A model generated the notes under the pieces. It was not told where the DNA came from. It did not search any database and saw nothing but the letters and a program-made list of their open reading frames with translations. Of a stretch of 64,000 nucleotides of DNA, positions 1-8,983 are shown in pieces. The stretch's first letter is position 1; the number at the start of each line of letters is the position of its first letter. Both the position numbers and the translations under genes were made by a program. Origin of the DNA: Candidatus Pseudoscillospira faecavium (GTDB taxonomy: Bacteria > Bacillota > Clostridia > Oscillospirales > Oscillospiraceae); assembly GCA_904420565.1 (NCBI GenBank), contig CAJFVV010000024.1, forward strand, positions 27,111-91,110, read 5' to 3'.

Positions 1-20
1 AACCCGGGAAGGAGTCCCGT

Positions 21-1109
21 ATGAAGATTGACATCAAATCCCTGAGCGAATCTGAATTGACGGTACAATTGCGGGAATTGGGAGAGCCCGCTTTCCGGGG
101 TAAACAGATTTTTGTTTGGCTACATAAAGGAGCAGTTTCTTTTGATGAAATGAGTAATTTGTCAAAATCACTACGAGAGCTGCTTAAAGAGCGTTATTTT
201 ATCACTGTACCACAGATTGAGCGCAAACTTGTGTCCAGGATCGATGGAACGGTAAAATATCTGTGGCGTTTGCGGGATGGTAATTGTATTGAAACGGTAT
301 TTATGAAATACCGACACGGAAACTCTGTTTGTATATCTACGGAAGTGGGCTGCAAAATGGGGTGCGTGTTTTGTGCTTCCACGAAGGCCGGATTTATTCG
401 CCGGTTGACACCATCAGAAATCTTGGATCAGGTGCTTTTTACACAAATCGATGCTGGCGCACCCATTTCCAATATTGTTTTGATGGGCATCGGTGAACCG
501 TTGGACAATTATGACAATGTCATCAAATTTTTAGAACTGGTCAATCATCCCGACGGGCTGAATATTGGAATGCGGCATATTTCGCTGTCTACTTGTGGTT
601 TGATAGAGCAAATGGACAGGTTGGCGCAAAGTAATTTGCAATTGACCCTTTCCGTTTCGCTGCATGCTCCGGACGATGCAACGCGCAGTCGATTAATGCC
701 AATCAATCGGGTGGCCAATGTAGAAATGCTGATGAAAGCGTGCCATGCTTATTTTCAAAAAACAAAAAGAAGAATTTCTTTTGAATATGCCATGATTGAT
801 GGGATGAATGACAGCAATTGGCAGGCAGATCTGTTAGCAGAGCATTTGAAAGGAATGCCCGGGCATGTGAATTTGATCGGATTGAATCGCATCAAAGAAA
901 GCCCGCTTCAGCCAAGCCGGCGCATGAGCGTATTTCAAAAACGCCTGGAGCAGCACAGTGTCACTGCGACAGTGCGGCGAAGGCTGGGCACGGATATTGA
1001 TGCCGCCTGCGGACAGCTGCGTCGCAGTGCAATGGAAACCGGCAAAGAAAGGAATGAGGTGATGCGCAATGAGAATTTGGCAAAAAACAGATCAGGGCGC
1101 AATCCGTAA
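21..1109 (+). CDS. rlmN: 23S rRNA (adenine2503-C2)-methyltransferase, radical SAM
   Basis: Translation has the CxxxCxxC radical SAM motif (GCKMGCVFCAST), 'LMGIGEPLDNYDNV', and an RlmN-like C-terminus. Confidence 0.95.
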   Translation: MKIDIKSLSESELTVQLRELGEPAFRGKQIFVWLHKGAVSFDEMSNLSKSLRELLKERYFITVPQIERKLVSRIDGTVKYLWRLRDGNCIETVFMKYRHGNSVCISTEVGCKMGCVFCASTKAGFIRRLTPSEILDQVLFTQIDAGAPISNIVLMGIGEPLDNYDNVIKFLELVNHPDGLNIGMRHISLSTCGLIEQMDRLAQSNLQLTLSVSLHAPDDATRSRLMPINRVANVEMLMKACHAYFQKTKRRISFEYAMIDGMNDSNWQADLLAEHLKGMPGHVNLIGLNRIKESPLQPSRRMSVFQKRLEQHSVTATVRRRLGTDIDAACGQLRRSAMETGKERNEVMRNENLAKNRSGRNP

Positions 1110-1815
1110 AGAAAATCAGGACGCTTATGCGGTCAGAGCAATAAACGGGTATACGTTGGCGGTGGTCTGTGATGGCATGGGCGGTGCCAGAGCCGGGGCG
1201 GTAGCATCATCCGTCGGGAGCCAGACTTTTATAGATACATTGTCGCAGTCCCTTGTGCCGGAGCTTACAGAAGAACAACTTTGCACTGCTGGTTTAACAG
1301 CTGTTGAGAAAGCGAATGCTGCTGTTTATCAACGCTCTCAGCAGGAAGAAAGCTGCCGCGGCATGGGAACCACATTGGTAGCTGCTGTATGCAAAAAAAA
1401 TAAGGCATTGTTTTTAAATGTAGGGGACAGCCGCGCATATTTAATCAACGAAAGCGGTATTCGTGTTGTTACAAGAGATCATTCCTGGGTGCAGGATATG
1501 TTGGAAAACGGGGATATTACAGAAGATGAAGCGCGCAAACATCCAAATCGGAATTTAATCACCCGGGCATTGGGAACAGAAAAGACCGTATGCTGTGATG
1601 ATTTTTCCGTGGAACTTGCAGAAGGCGATTTTATTCTGTTGTGTTCTGATGGTTTAGTCAATACCGTCGGCGACCAGGAAATGCTATATGAGGTTATTCA
1701 CGAAAGCAATATTGACACCTGTTTGGATCGAATGATGGAAATTGCAATGGACCGCGGCGCGCCGGACAATGTAACGATGGTGCTGCTGAAGTATGAAAAG
1801 GAGGCGGAAGCGTAA
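1069..1815 (+). CDS. prpC: PP2C-family serine/threonine phosphatase (PrpC/Stp-like)
   Basis: 'TDQGAIRKENQDAY', 'VCDGMGGARAG', 'GDSRAYL' and 'DNVTMVLL' motifs; adjacent to prkC. Confidence 0.93.
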   Translation: MRIWQKTDQGAIRKENQDAYAVRAINGYTLAVVCDGMGGARAGAVASSVGSQTFIDTLSQSLVPELTEEQLCTAGLTAVEKANAAVYQRSQQEESCRGMGTTLVAAVCKKNKALFLNVGDSRAYLINESGIRVVTRDHSWVQDMLENGDITEDEARKHPNRNLITRALGTEKTVCCDDFSVELAEGDFILLCSDGLVNTVGDQEMLYEVIHESNIDTCLDRMMEIAMDRGAPDNVTMVLLKYEKEAEA

Positions 1816-1816
1816 C

Positions 1817-3808
1817 ATGGATGCATATATCGGCAAAACGCTGGATGGCCGCTATGAAATTTTAGAAGTGATCGGAACGGGCGGTATGGCGATCGTATAC
1901 AAGGCCATGGATCACCGCTTGAACCGGCAGGTGGCTGTAAAAGTACTCAAAAGTGATCTCGCGCAAAATGCAGACTTCCGCCGGCGCTTTCATGACGAAG
2001 CCCAGACGGTGGCTATGCTGTCCCATCCTAATATTGTATCGGTTTATGATGTTTCCCACGATGGAGACGCCGAATACATGGTTATGGAGTTGATTGATGG
2101 TATCACGCTCAAACAGTATATGGAGCGGCGTGGTCAGCTGAATTGGAGGGAAGCCCTTCATTTCATTACCCAAATTATGAAGGGCTTGGGGCACGCACAC
2201 AGCCGTGGTATTATTCACCGGGATATTAAGCCGCACAATGTGATGATTCTGCGCGATGGCAGTGTGAAGGTTGCTGATTTTGGCATTGCATATTTGATTG
2301 CTTCTGCTGACAATACGCTGACACAAGAAGCTTTGGGCTCAGTGCACTACATTTCTCCGGAACAGGCAAAAGGCGGCCATACCGATGCAAGAACAGATAT
2401 TTATTCCGCTGGTGTTGTGCTTTATGAAATGCTGACAAACCGACTTCCCTTTGAGGGAGACAGTGCGGTGTCCATTGCCATTCAACATATCAGTTCAGTT
2501 CCGCTTTCCCCCAGAGAAATCAATCCTGAAATTCCTGAGGCATTGGAATTGATTACCATGAGAGCCATGGCGCCGGACATGGAGAAGCGTTACCCATCTG
2601 CGGAAGCAATGCTGCACGATTTGGATGAATTTCGTAAGAATCCCAGCATTAATTTTGATTATGTGCTGTCGGATTTTGCAGTACACGAAACCAGTGAACC
2701 TACCCAATACCTTGCTGCGGATGAACTTCCAGAACGACAGCACCGGCAATACCTTGCGCGGCACGAAGAACACCGTGTGGCAAGAAATGCTTATGATGAG
2801 GATGATTACGAGGAAGATGAATATCCTTCTGTCAGCCGCCGCAGAAAGAACAAGAAATGGATGGCAGGGGCGATTATTGCAGCTGTTGCCGTCATTGCAG
2901 TTTTATTTATTTTCATTTTTTCCAGTTTTATGGGAGGCGGGCAGGAAGAATACACAGTGCCGAATTTGCTGGGAAAAACCCTGGAAGAGGTCCAGGCTGA
3001 TCCGGAAATCACAGAGAATTATTCCATTGAAGTATCCAGTTCTGAATTCAGTGATGAATATGAAGAGGGGCAAATTATGTCCCAGGATCCTGAGGGCGGC
3101 CGCACAAAGAAAGGACCTAAAGATGAGCTTCATGTGATTACCGTTGTGCTCAGTGCAGGTCCCAAAACCGATGTTATGCCGGATTTGACAAAAGATTACA
3201 ACCAGACCAGCGCTACAAGGCTTCTGCGGGAAATGGATCTCAATCTAAGTATTGTAGTTGAAGAAGAATACAGCGATGATGTGGAAGCGGGCGCAATTAT
3301 ATCAACAGATCCTGTTGCTGGCACAGAGCTGCAAAACGGAGATACCGTAACATTGGTGATCAGCCTGGGCCCTGAGATCAAAATGGTGACAGTGGATTCC
3401 TATATTGGCATGAATATCGACACAGTCCGGTCGCAGTTGAGCGGTTTGTCCATTGGCACTGTTACAGAAGCTGAGGATGAATCTGAAGTAGGGACGATCC
3501 TTGAGCAAAGTCTCGATGTGGGCACTGAAGTTGAGGAAGGCACAAAAATTAATTTTGTTGTTTCCAAAGGAATTGAAGAACCGGAACAGCCGACAACAGG
3601 ATCTGTGAGAAAATCCTACGTATTGCCAGAAGGAGAAGGAACCGTCCATGTAGTGATTTCTGTCGGTAATGAGGTGCAATTTGATAGTTATGTCGATAAA
3701 TCTCTGGGAGAGATTACTTGCACATTAACGGGAACCGGCACGCAGGATGTTTACGTTTACTTTGATGGTGCTGTGCGGTATTCGGAAACGATTGATTTTT
3801 CATCATGA
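1817..3808 (+). CDS. prkC: Ser/Thr protein kinase with TM segment and PASTA repeats (PrkC/PknB)
   Basis: Kinase motifs HRDIKPHN and DFGIAY, one TM segment, about three PASTA-like repeats. The ATG at 1817 just after the PP2C stop is preferred over 1793. Confidence 0.93.
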   Translation: MDAYIGKTLDGRYEILEVIGTGGMAIVYKAMDHRLNRQVAVKVLKSDLAQNADFRRRFHDEAQTVAMLSHPNIVSVYDVSHDGDAEYMVMELIDGITLKQYMERRGQLNWREALHFITQIMKGLGHAHSRGIIHRDIKPHNVMILRDGSVKVADFGIAYLIASADNTLTQEALGSVHYISPEQAKGGHTDARTDIYSAGVVLYEMLTNRLPFEGDSAVSIAIQHISSVPLSPREINPEIPEALELITMRAMAPDMEKRYPSAEAMLHDLDEFRKNPSINFDYVLSDFAVHETSEPTQYLAADELPERQHRQYLARHEEHRVARNAYDEDDYEEDEYPSVSRRRKNKKWMAGAIIAAVAVIAVLFIFIFSSFMGGGQEEYTVPNLLGKTLEEVQADPEITENYSIEVSSSEFSDEYEEGQIMSQDPEGGRTKKGPKDELHVITVVLSAGPKTDVMPDLTKDYNQTSATRLLREMDLNLSIVVEEEYSDDVEAGAIISTDPVAGTELQNGDTVTLVISLGPEIKMVTVDSYIGMNIDTVRSQLSGLSIGTVTEAEDESEVGTILEQSLDVGTEVEEGTKINFVVSKGIEEPEQPTTGSVRKSYVLPEGEGTVHVVISVGNEVQFDSYVDKSLGEITCTLTGTGTQDVYVYFDGAVRYSETIDFSS

Positions 3809-4698
3809 TGAGTCGCGGAATTATTGAAAAAGCACTGAGCGGATTTTACTATGTCAATACCGGCCGGCAAGTGATAGCCTGTCGGGCCCGAGGAAAATTC
3901 CGCAAAGACAAAATTTCTCCGTTGGTGGGTGATTGGGTCCAAATTCAGGAGCTAAATGACGGGACTGGCTATGTGGAAGCCATTGAGCCGCGCAAATGCT
4001 TTTTTGTACGGCCGTCTGTTGCCAATATTGACCAATTGATAGTGATTGCATCTGAGGCCATTCCGTGCAGTGACCCGTATTTGATCGATCGTGTGTGTGC
4101 GATTGCCGAACTGAAGGGCTGCGGCGTTGTTATCTGCATTAATAAATGCGATCTGTCCAGCGGTGAGTCACTGGCGCGCATTTATGAGCAGGTGGGATAT
4201 CCGACGGTACGTGTCAGTGCACAAACCGGTGAGGGCATAGCACAGCTGCGCGCCTTAATTTCCGGGAAAATTTCCGCTTTTACAGGGAATTCAGGTGTGG
4301 GCAAATCCAGTATTCTCAATCGTTTGCACCCTGATTTCGGCATTGAGACCAATGCTGTCAGCGATAAATTAGGGCGCGGAAAGCACACTACGCGGCATGT
4401 GGAGTTGTTCCGTTTGGATGAAACAACCTTGGTAGCAGATACGCCCGGCTTTTCTTCTTTTGATACGGCGGAAATGAATTTGGACCTGAAAAAAGTTCTG
4501 CCAGAAACCTTTCGTGAATTTGTTCCTTTTCTGAATCAGTGCCGCTTTGTTGGGTGCAGTCATACAAAGGAAAAAGGGTGCGCTGTTCTGGAGGCTTTGA
4601 AAAACGGAGAGATTGCTCCATCGCGTCATGCCAGTTATGTGAAGCTTTATGAAGAATTAAAACCGCTTAAGGAATGGGAAGTCCGGAAAAATTCATAA
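3805..4698 (+). CDS. rsgA: Ribosome small subunit-dependent GTPase A
   Basis: Circularly permuted GTPase: NKCD, GNSGVGKSS, DTPGFSSF, C-terminal Cys/His zinc site. ATGA overlap with prkC. Confidence 0.95.
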   Translation: MMSRGIIEKALSGFYYVNTGRQVIACRARGKFRKDKISPLVGDWVQIQELNDGTGYVEAIEPRKCFFVRPSVANIDQLIVIASEAIPCSDPYLIDRVCAIAELKGCGVVICINKCDLSSGESLARIYEQVGYPTVRVSAQTGEGIAQLRALISGKISAFTGNSGVGKSSILNRLHPDFGIETNAVSDKLGRGKHTTRHVELFRLDETTLVADTPGFSSFDTAEMNLDLKKVLPETFREFVPFLNQCRFVGCSHTKEKGCAVLEALKNGEIAPSRHASYVKLYEELKPLKEWEVRKNS

Positions 4699-4702
4699 GA
4701 GT

Positions 4703-4734
4703 AAAAGAGGGATCGAAGGATCCCTCTTTTTTCT
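4703..4734 (+). terminator. Intrinsic terminator after rsgA
   Basis: AAAAGAGGGATC-gaag-GATCCCTCTTTTTT. Confidence 0.85.
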
Positions 4735-4818
4735 TTGTGTTCTCCATAGGATAGGAACGGGAAAGTCGTTTCCTGTATATACTGTTATAGAACAAAAACG
4801 CGCAAGGGAGAGGATGCT

Positions 4819-4968
4819 ATGTGTGGTAGAAATCTTTTTTTCATCGGCCTGTGCGCGCTGGCCCTGGGTCTTGGTATTTTAATCACAGCGATATTTCCCG
4901 TTGGTGCGCTGTTGTTCTTAATTGCGTTTTTGCTGATTGCATGCGGCATTGGCTGTATGCGGCGGTGA
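4819..4968 (+). CDS. Small hydrophobic protein, 49 aa (MCGRNLFFIGLCALALGLGILITAIFPVGALLFLIAFLLIACGIGCMRR)
   Basis: Clean ATG-to-TGA ORF with GGGAGAGG upstream; two predicted TM stretches; lies between rsgA and spoVM. Below the ORF-track length cutoff. Confidence 0.6.
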   Translation: MCGRNLFFIGLCALALGLGILITAIFPVGALLFLIAFLLIACGIGCMRR

Positions 4969-4993
4969 GAGTGAAAGGAGATCGTGTTCCAAT

Positions 4994-5065
4994 ATGAAAA
5001 TTGTGGTTGTCAAGTCCCCGAAATTTCTTTGCGGTGTATTAAAGAGAATTTTTCATATCAAATGA
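4994..5065 (+). CDS. spoVM: SpoVM-like stage V sporulation protein, 23 aa (MKIVVVKSPKFLCGVLKRIFHIK)
   Basis: Aligns without gaps to B. subtilis SpoVM MKFYTIKLPKFLGGIVRAML..., including Pro9 and the PKFLxG core. AAAGGAG upstream. Downstream of prpC-prkC-rsgA as in Bacillus, and upstream of sipL/spoIVA. Confidence 0.82.
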   Translation: MKIVVVKSPKFLCGVLKRIFHIK

Positions 5066-5070
5066 ATAAA

Positions 5071-5118
5071 TCTCCCCCAATGTTCATAGGTTGGACTGGA
5101 ATTGAACATTGGGGGAGG
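5071..5118 (+). promoter_or_regulatory. Long perfect hairpin whose 3' arm contains the sipL Shine-Dalgarno
   Basis: CTCCCCCAATGTTCA (5072-5086) is the exact reverse complement of TGAACATTGGGGGAG (5103-5117). GGGGGAGG is the SD for the ATG at 5125. Confidence 0.75.
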
Positions 5119-5124
5119 ACAAAT

Positions 5125-6666
5125 ATGGAATTTGAACTTAAAAAGGAAACCCTGCGCTTTTATGAGTTCAGCACGGTTTCAAGCGCTGTTCACGAAGAAT
5201 CCACAGAAACCATCGTTCCGGATTATTGCCCGGATATTGCCCGCATTATTGATGCCAGCGGCAAGGTATTTTTGCGCAGCAAAGATATTCAAGGGGATAA
5301 GGCCATTGTCACGGGCTCTGTAAAAGTCACTGTGCTTTTTACACCAGAAGGTGAAAATGGAATTCGCAATTTGGAATTTGCACTCCCTTTCAATACCTCG
5401 GTTGTCAATCAGGAGTTTGATCGCTGCCAATGTCTCTTTGCAAAAGTCTGTGTGCAAAGTATTGAAACCAGGAGCATGAATCCACGCAAAATTTTTACCA
5501 GAGTCTTACTGACTGTTCAGCTGCGTGGCCTGCGCCATGCAGAAGCGGCTTTTTGCAGCCATATTGCAGCGGATACATCGCTGGGGATTGCGCAGATGGA
5601 GCAGGAAGCTGAGTTGAACCTGATCACGGCATATTCTGAGAAAGATTTTACATTCACAGATGAGATTGCAGTGCCTTCTGTGAAGGATGCTGTACAGGAA
5701 ATTTTGCTTTCCAGAATGATGCCAAGTGTGCAGGAAACCAAGATTTTTGGTACTAAATTGATCATCAAAGGAGTTCTTTTGGCAGAATTGCTTTATCGCA
5801 CAGAACAGCAGGGGATTACGTCTGTCAGCACAGAACTGCCCTTTTCACAGATTATGGAGATTGATGAGGTTCCGGAAACAGCTTCACCAACAATTGTGCT
5901 GCAATTGTCCGGAATGGATTATCATATCGGCAGCGATGAAAACCCGGACGATCGGCATCGTGTGACAATTGCTGTTTACTTAAATGCACAGGCATATCTG
6001 CGCTGTCCGGTTTCCTTCCACTGCATATGCGATGTTTACAGCACGGCTTATGATGTAACACCGGATTTAGCAAATTTGCAGTGCACAGGCAAAATTGATG
6101 TAATGAATCTGCGCCAGAGTATGCGCCAAACCATCGAGGTGGGCGTAGTGCCCTCAACGGTTTTGTCCGCAGCAGTTTCCTTTGATGATGTGAATATCAG
6201 TCGGGAAGAGAATACTGCCGTGTTGCAGACCATGGCCCATGTCAAAATTTTGTTTCTGGACGAGGGCAATGTGCCGCTTGTAGCGGAGCGTCAGCTGGAA
6301 TGCACCTGCAGAACAGAAGTTCCCTCTGATCTGCAGTGCACAGCGCAGGTACAATATGGGGGAGACCTGTCTACTTCTATTTCAGCAAGTGGGATTGAAG
6401 TGCGTTTTTCTGCAGATTTTACGCTAGAAGCGGCGGAGCGGAAACAGCTGTTGGGGCTGACAGGATTGACGGTAGACACGGAGCACCCAAAAGATACCAG
6501 CCAGATTCCGTCTATTGTACTGAAGCTGTTTGACGAAGATGAAAGCTTATGGGAAATTGCAAAGCGCTATTCCACCACAGTGGATGTGATCCGCTCGGCC
6601 AACGACATGCCGGAGGATTGTACCTGCGGTGCCGGGCAGATGCTGCTGATTCCACGCAAGCGGTGA
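5125..6666 (+). CDS. sipL: SipL-like spore morphogenesis protein (DUF3794/SPOCS repeats plus C-terminal LysM)
   Basis: N-terminus MEFELKKETLRFYEF, SPOCS-like repeats, C-terminal LysM 'DESLWEIAKRYSTTVDVIRSANDM'; next to spoIVA. Start revised from 4984 because of the strong SD and the spoVM overlap. Confidence 0.85.
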   Translation: MEFELKKETLRFYEFSTVSSAVHEESTETIVPDYCPDIARIIDASGKVFLRSKDIQGDKAIVTGSVKVTVLFTPEGENGIRNLEFALPFNTSVVNQEFDRCQCLFAKVCVQSIETRSMNPRKIFTRVLLTVQLRGLRHAEAAFCSHIAADTSLGIAQMEQEAELNLITAYSEKDFTFTDEIAVPSVKDAVQEILLSRMMPSVQETKIFGTKLIIKGVLLAELLYRTEQQGITSVSTELPFSQIMEIDEVPETASPTIVLQLSGMDYHIGSDENPDDRHRVTIAVYLNAQAYLRCPVSFHCICDVYSTAYDVTPDLANLQCTGKIDVMNLRQSMRQTIEVGVVPSTVLSAAVSFDDVNISREENTAVLQTMAHVKILFLDEGNVPLVAERQLECTCRTEVPSDLQCTAQVQYGGDLSTSISASGIEVRFSADFTLEAAERKQLLGLTGLTVDTEHPKDTSQIPSIVLKLFDEDESLWEIAKRYSTTVDVIRSANDMPEDCTCGAGQMLLIPRKR

Positions 6667-6681
6667 GGAGGAAAAAACGAT

Positions 6682-8160
6682 ATGGAAACGGAAAAAATCT
6701 ATGAAGATATTGCCCGGCGCACTGATGGGGATATTTATATCGGCGTGGTTGGGCCTGTTCGGGCGGGAAAGTCCACATTCATCAAACGCTTTATGGAAAC
6801 CCAGGTGCTGCCCAATATTGATAATGTCTATCGGCGGGAGCGCGCCAAGGATGAATTGCCGCAAAGCGGATCCGGACGCATGATTATGACAACGGAACCC
6901 AAATTTGTTCCCGAAGAAGCAGCAGAAATCAAACTGGATGGCGGTGCCTCCTGTTCTGTGCGCCTGATTGACTGTGTGGGCTATTTGGTAGACGGTGCTG
7001 TGGGGCAAACGGATGAAGATAAACCACGCTTGGTCACAACCCCGTGGTTTGACCACGAGATTCCCATGACAGAAGCCGCTGAGGTTGGTACCAGAAAAGT
7101 CATTGCAGAACATTCCACTATTGGGATTGTGGTTACTACAGACGGAACCATTACTGATATTCCGCGTTCCAGCTATGTTCCGGCGGAAGAGCGGGTAATT
7201 CATGAGCTGCAGGAGATTGGGAAACCTTTTTTGGTGCTTCTGAATTCCGCGGCGCCGGAATCGGAAGTCACACGGGCGATTGCCGAAGAGATTCAAGATA
7301 CTTACGGCGTACGCTGTCTTGCGGTCAATTGCCAGACGCTGAATGATGCAGATGTGGCGGCCATTCTCAAAGCGGTGCTTTATGAATTCCCCATGCGGGA
7401 ATTGGACCTTTTCCTTCCGGCCTGGATCGATGCACTGGAATATGCACATCCCATTAAAAATGATATTTTTACTGCAATTAAAAACGGAACACGGGAGATC
7501 CGAAAAATCCGTGACGCGGAAGAAGCGGTGCTGGCTTTGGCGGAAAGTGAGCATATCGACACTGCAGCAATCACAGGAATCGCCCTTGGCACCGGAGTGG
7601 TGCAGGCCTCCATTTCGCTTCCCAAAGAATTGTTCTATCAAACACTGAGTGAACGGTCCGGTTTTGCTGTGGCGGATGACGGCGATTTGATGACGCTTTT
7701 AACAGACTTGGCAGGTATGAAAAACGAGTATGATAAAGTGAAGGATGCCCTGCAGGATGTCCGTGAAACCGGTTATGGCATTGTTTCCCCCAGCATTGAT
7801 GAGCTCAAACTGGAAGAGCCGGAAATTGTGAAACAAGGCGGCCGCTACGGCGTGCGTTTGAAAGCAAGCGCACCTTCTATCCATATGATTCGGGCAGATA
7901 TTGAGACCTCTGTTTCCCCAGTGATCGGGAATGAAAAGCAGAGCGAAGAGATGATGAATTATTTACTGGAAGAATTTGCAGGAGATACCAGCAAAATTTG
8001 GCAGAGCAATATTTTTGGCCGCTCCTTCCACGAACTGGTGAGCGAAGATTTGCAGGGCAAACTCAAACGCATGCCGGACGACGCCAGAAAAAAACTGCAG
8101 GAAACGCTGCAGCGCATTATCAACGAGGGAAGCGGAGGGCTGATCTGCATTATTTTGTAA
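6682..8160 (+). CDS. spoIVA: Stage IV sporulation protein A (coat basement ATPase)
   Basis: 'DIYIGVVGPVRAGKSTFIKRFME' Walker A and full-length SpoIVA-type sequence ending 'GGLICIIL'. Confidence 0.97.
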   Translation: METEKIYEDIARRTDGDIYIGVVGPVRAGKSTFIKRFMETQVLPNIDNVYRRERAKDELPQSGSGRMIMTTEPKFVPEEAAEIKLDGGASCSVRLIDCVGYLVDGAVGQTDEDKPRLVTTPWFDHEIPMTEAAEVGTRKVIAEHSTIGIVVTTDGTITDIPRSSYVPAEERVIHELQEIGKPFLVLLNSAAPESEVTRAIAEEIQDTYGVRCLAVNCQTLNDADVAAILKAVLYEFPMRELDLFLPAWIDALEYAHPIKNDIFTAIKNGTREIRKIRDAEEAVLALAESEHIDTAAITGIALGTGVVQASISLPKELFYQTLSERSGFAVADDGDLMTLLTDLAGMKNEYDKVKDALQDVRETGYGIVSPSIDELKLEEPEIVKQGGRYGVRLKASAPSIHMIRADIETSVSPVIGNEKQSEEMMNYLLEEFAGDTSKIWQSNIFGRSFHELVSEDLQGKLKRMPDDARKKLQETLQRIINEGSGGLICIIL

Positions 8161-8162
8161 TC

Positions 8163-8214
8163 AAAAAACACCTCTCAAGGATGCATAAATTGCAGTCCTT
8201 GAGGGTGTTTTTTT
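8163..8214. terminator. Bidirectional terminator between convergent spoIVA and Crp/Fnr gene
   Basis: AAAACACCTCTCAAGGA...TCCTTGAGGGTGTTTTTTT. Confidence 0.85.
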
Positions 8215-8869
8215 ATTGCAGATATGCCTTTAATGCATCTGGCTGCAGCAAAATAACCGTGCGATACCCCAATGTAACCCAGTGTTTCCTGGCAAGCTGA
8301 TTCAGCACCCGGCTGACAGTGACACGGCTGAGACCGAGCATGTAGCCAAGCTCCTCATGCGTACAGGAAATCGTGTGGTTATTGTCGCCTGTATCCATGT
8401 TTAACAGCAGGCGCACAATCCGTTTATCCGCAGTCAAAAACGAACTGGCATCCAGATGCGTAGAAAGCATGCGCACAGTCGCAGCCAGATATTGAAAGAA
8501 AAAGAAGGCAAGCGCGGGATATGCTTGCAGGCATTGCTCCAGTGCAGGCCGGTCAATGGCGGCTACAGTTGCATCGGTCATCAGCTGTGCAGAAGAGACC
8601 CGCGGTCCGCCATCAAAAAACGAAGCCTCTCCAAGAATATCGCCTCGTTTATAAATGGTGAGTAAATGTTCGTTCCCGTCTACAGAGCTGATAAAACTTT
8701 TGATTCGGCCGGAAACAATGTAATAAAAACAATTTGCAGCATCCCCCTGATGATACAGCAGCTTGTTTTTTTGATAAGTGCGCACCTGACCGGCACGGCG
8801 CAGCGGATGCCAGACATCTTTTGGAAGATCCAACGCTTCTGAGATAAAATATTCATATTGATGTTCCAT
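8213..8869 (-). CDS. Crp/Fnr-family transcriptional regulator
   Basis: Cyclic-nucleotide-binding-like N-terminal domain and HTH 'LGYMLGLSRVTVSRVLNQL'. Confidence 0.9.
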   Translation of the reverse strand: MEHQYEYFISEALDLPKDVWHPLRRAGQVRTYQKNKLLYHQGDAANCFYYIVSGRIKSFISSVDGNEHLLTIYKRGDILGEASFFDGGPRVSSAQLMTDATVAAIDRPALEQCLQAYPALAFFFFQYLAATVRMLSTHLDASSFLTADKRIVRLLLNMDTGDNNHTISCTHEELGYMLGLSRVTVSRVLNQLARKHWVTLGYRTVILLQPDALKAYLQ

Positions 8870-8983
8870 AAAACCAGCCTCCGCGTAAGATTTTTATAAA
8901 TTGTAACATAGTTTGCATTCTGCTGCAAGAAAGTATGTCATAATAGCAGTACTTTAGAAATGAAAATGGAGTGTGATGCTTTT

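Noticed and set aside
4984-6666. ORF-track start of the SipL gene at GTG 4984
   Set aside because: The first 47 codons overlay spoVM and the hairpin, and have low-complexity non-SPOCS sequence. ATG 5125 has a strong SD.
6547-7641. 364-aa minus-strand ORF
   Set aside because: Shadow ORF opposite sipL/spoIVA.
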